From: Burkholderiales bacterium
Lineage (GTDB): Bacteria; Pseudomonadota; Gammaproteobacteria; Burkholderiales; CAIKXV01
Reading direction: 5' to 3'
Assembly: GCA_014379045.1 (NCBI GenBank)
Contig: JACMMK010000045.1
Coordinates: 1 to 5,437 of the forward strand
Length of the DNA stretch: 5,437 bases
The notes beneath the pieces are model-generated. The model did not search any database. It was not told the DNA's origin and saw only the letters and a program-made list of their open reading frames with translations. Position 1 is the stretch's first letter. Each line of letters starts with the position of its first letter. Positions 5,326 to 5,437 of this stretch are shown piece by piece. The position numbers were made by a program, and so were the translations under genes.

Positions 5326-5354
5326 CGCGGCTGCTTCATGAAACGCGGCTGCTT
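5326..5354. repeat. Two perfect 11-bp direct repeats at 18-bp period
   Basis: CGCGGCTGCTT occurs at 5326-5336 and again at 5344-5354, separated by CATGAAA. The second copy overlaps the stop codon of the possible partial gene. It looks like a short local duplication or paired binding sites; nothing further can be said. Confidence 0.6.
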
Positions 5355-5437
5355 ACGTTCGTTCAGGGTCGCTCGCCCAGCGCTTGCAGACGTTCCGGCC
5401 GCGCGTGATGCCGCCGAGGTGAGGGGCGTCGGGCACG
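5353..5437 (-). CDS. Possible C-terminal end of an unrecognised gene (partial)
   Basis: The minus strand enters the window in an open frame of 27 codons ending in TAA at 5353-5355, with last residues KRWASDPERT. Third-position G+C is about 85% (23 of 27, by hand), higher than in the competing frames here, as expected of a coding frame in this GC-rich genome. I do not recognise the protein. Too little is visible for a firm call; an alternative minus-strand frame runs further, to a TGA near 5284, but with lower third-position G+C (about 70%). Confidence 0.3.
   Translation of the reverse strand, partial: VPDAPHLGGITRGRNVCKRWASDPERT

Larger units (their letters stand above)
5150..5352 (-). other. 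Non-coding leader and intergenic DNA upstream of the MXKDX gene
   Basis: No gene is supported here. Besides the promoter-like dyad it contains a GC hairpin at 5245-5258 (GGGGC/GCCCC, 4-nt loop) and an inverted repeat at 5303-5315 (CAGGC/GCCTG, 3-nt loop), neither with a T-run, and one copy of an 11-bp direct repeat. Confidence 0.5.

Noticed and set aside
5338..5437. Plus-strand ATG-started frame open to the window edge
   Set aside because: Third-position G+C is lower (about two thirds) than in the competing minus-strand frame, there is no RBS, and it resembles no known protein start.

Overview
The window is a GC-rich (about two thirds G+C by eye) chromosomal segment whose gene content points to a betaproteobacterium, most likely Burkholderiales. 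Three things suggest this: a Bug/TctC-family solute receptor without TctA/TctB partners, a small secreted protein with MXKDX-like repeats, and a NudJ-type Nudix hydrolase whose Nudix box has Ala in place of the second Gly. Every gene I can support lies on the minus strand, so transcription runs from high to low coordinates.

Layout in transcription order: (1) about 5353-5437, a possible 3' end of an unrecognised gene; (2) 5150-5352, non-coding, holding an 18-bp tandem repeat and a promoter-like or terminator-like inverted repeat; (3) 5006-5149, a 47-residue exported Lys-rich peptide of the MXKDX type with a strong RBS; (4) 4952-4979, a strong hairpin terminator with a C(UUCG)G tetraloop; (5) 4452-4907, nudJ-like; (6) 3359-4438, mnmA, 13 bp behind nudJ; (7) 2242-3258, a Bug/TctC periplasmic receptor; (8) 2103-2231, a possible 42-codon ORF with a good RBS, coupled at both ends; (9) 845-2110, an M20-family N-carbamoyl-amino-acid hydrolase or allantoate amidohydrolase; (10) 635-844, a hairpin-rich intergenic region; (11) 1-634, the first 211 codons of purB, cut by the window edge.

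nudJ, mnmA and purB are a housekeeping group; Escherichia coli has nudJ-mnmA-hflD-purB. Here hflD is absent and a receptor plus ureido-amidohydrolase pair sits between mnmA and purB. The pair reads as a small accessory unit: the receptor would bind an anionic or ureido-type solute in the periplasm, and the hydrolase would release ammonia and/or carbamate from a carbamoylated amino acid or ureide. The substrate cannot be read from the sequence.

I see no defence island, CRISPR array, insertion sequence, tRNA or rRNA. The points most worth a second look are the coupled 42-codon ORF, the over-long-spacer promoter with a centred dyad before the MXKDX gene, the 14-bp palindrome over the purB start codon, and the placement of the receptor/amidase pair.
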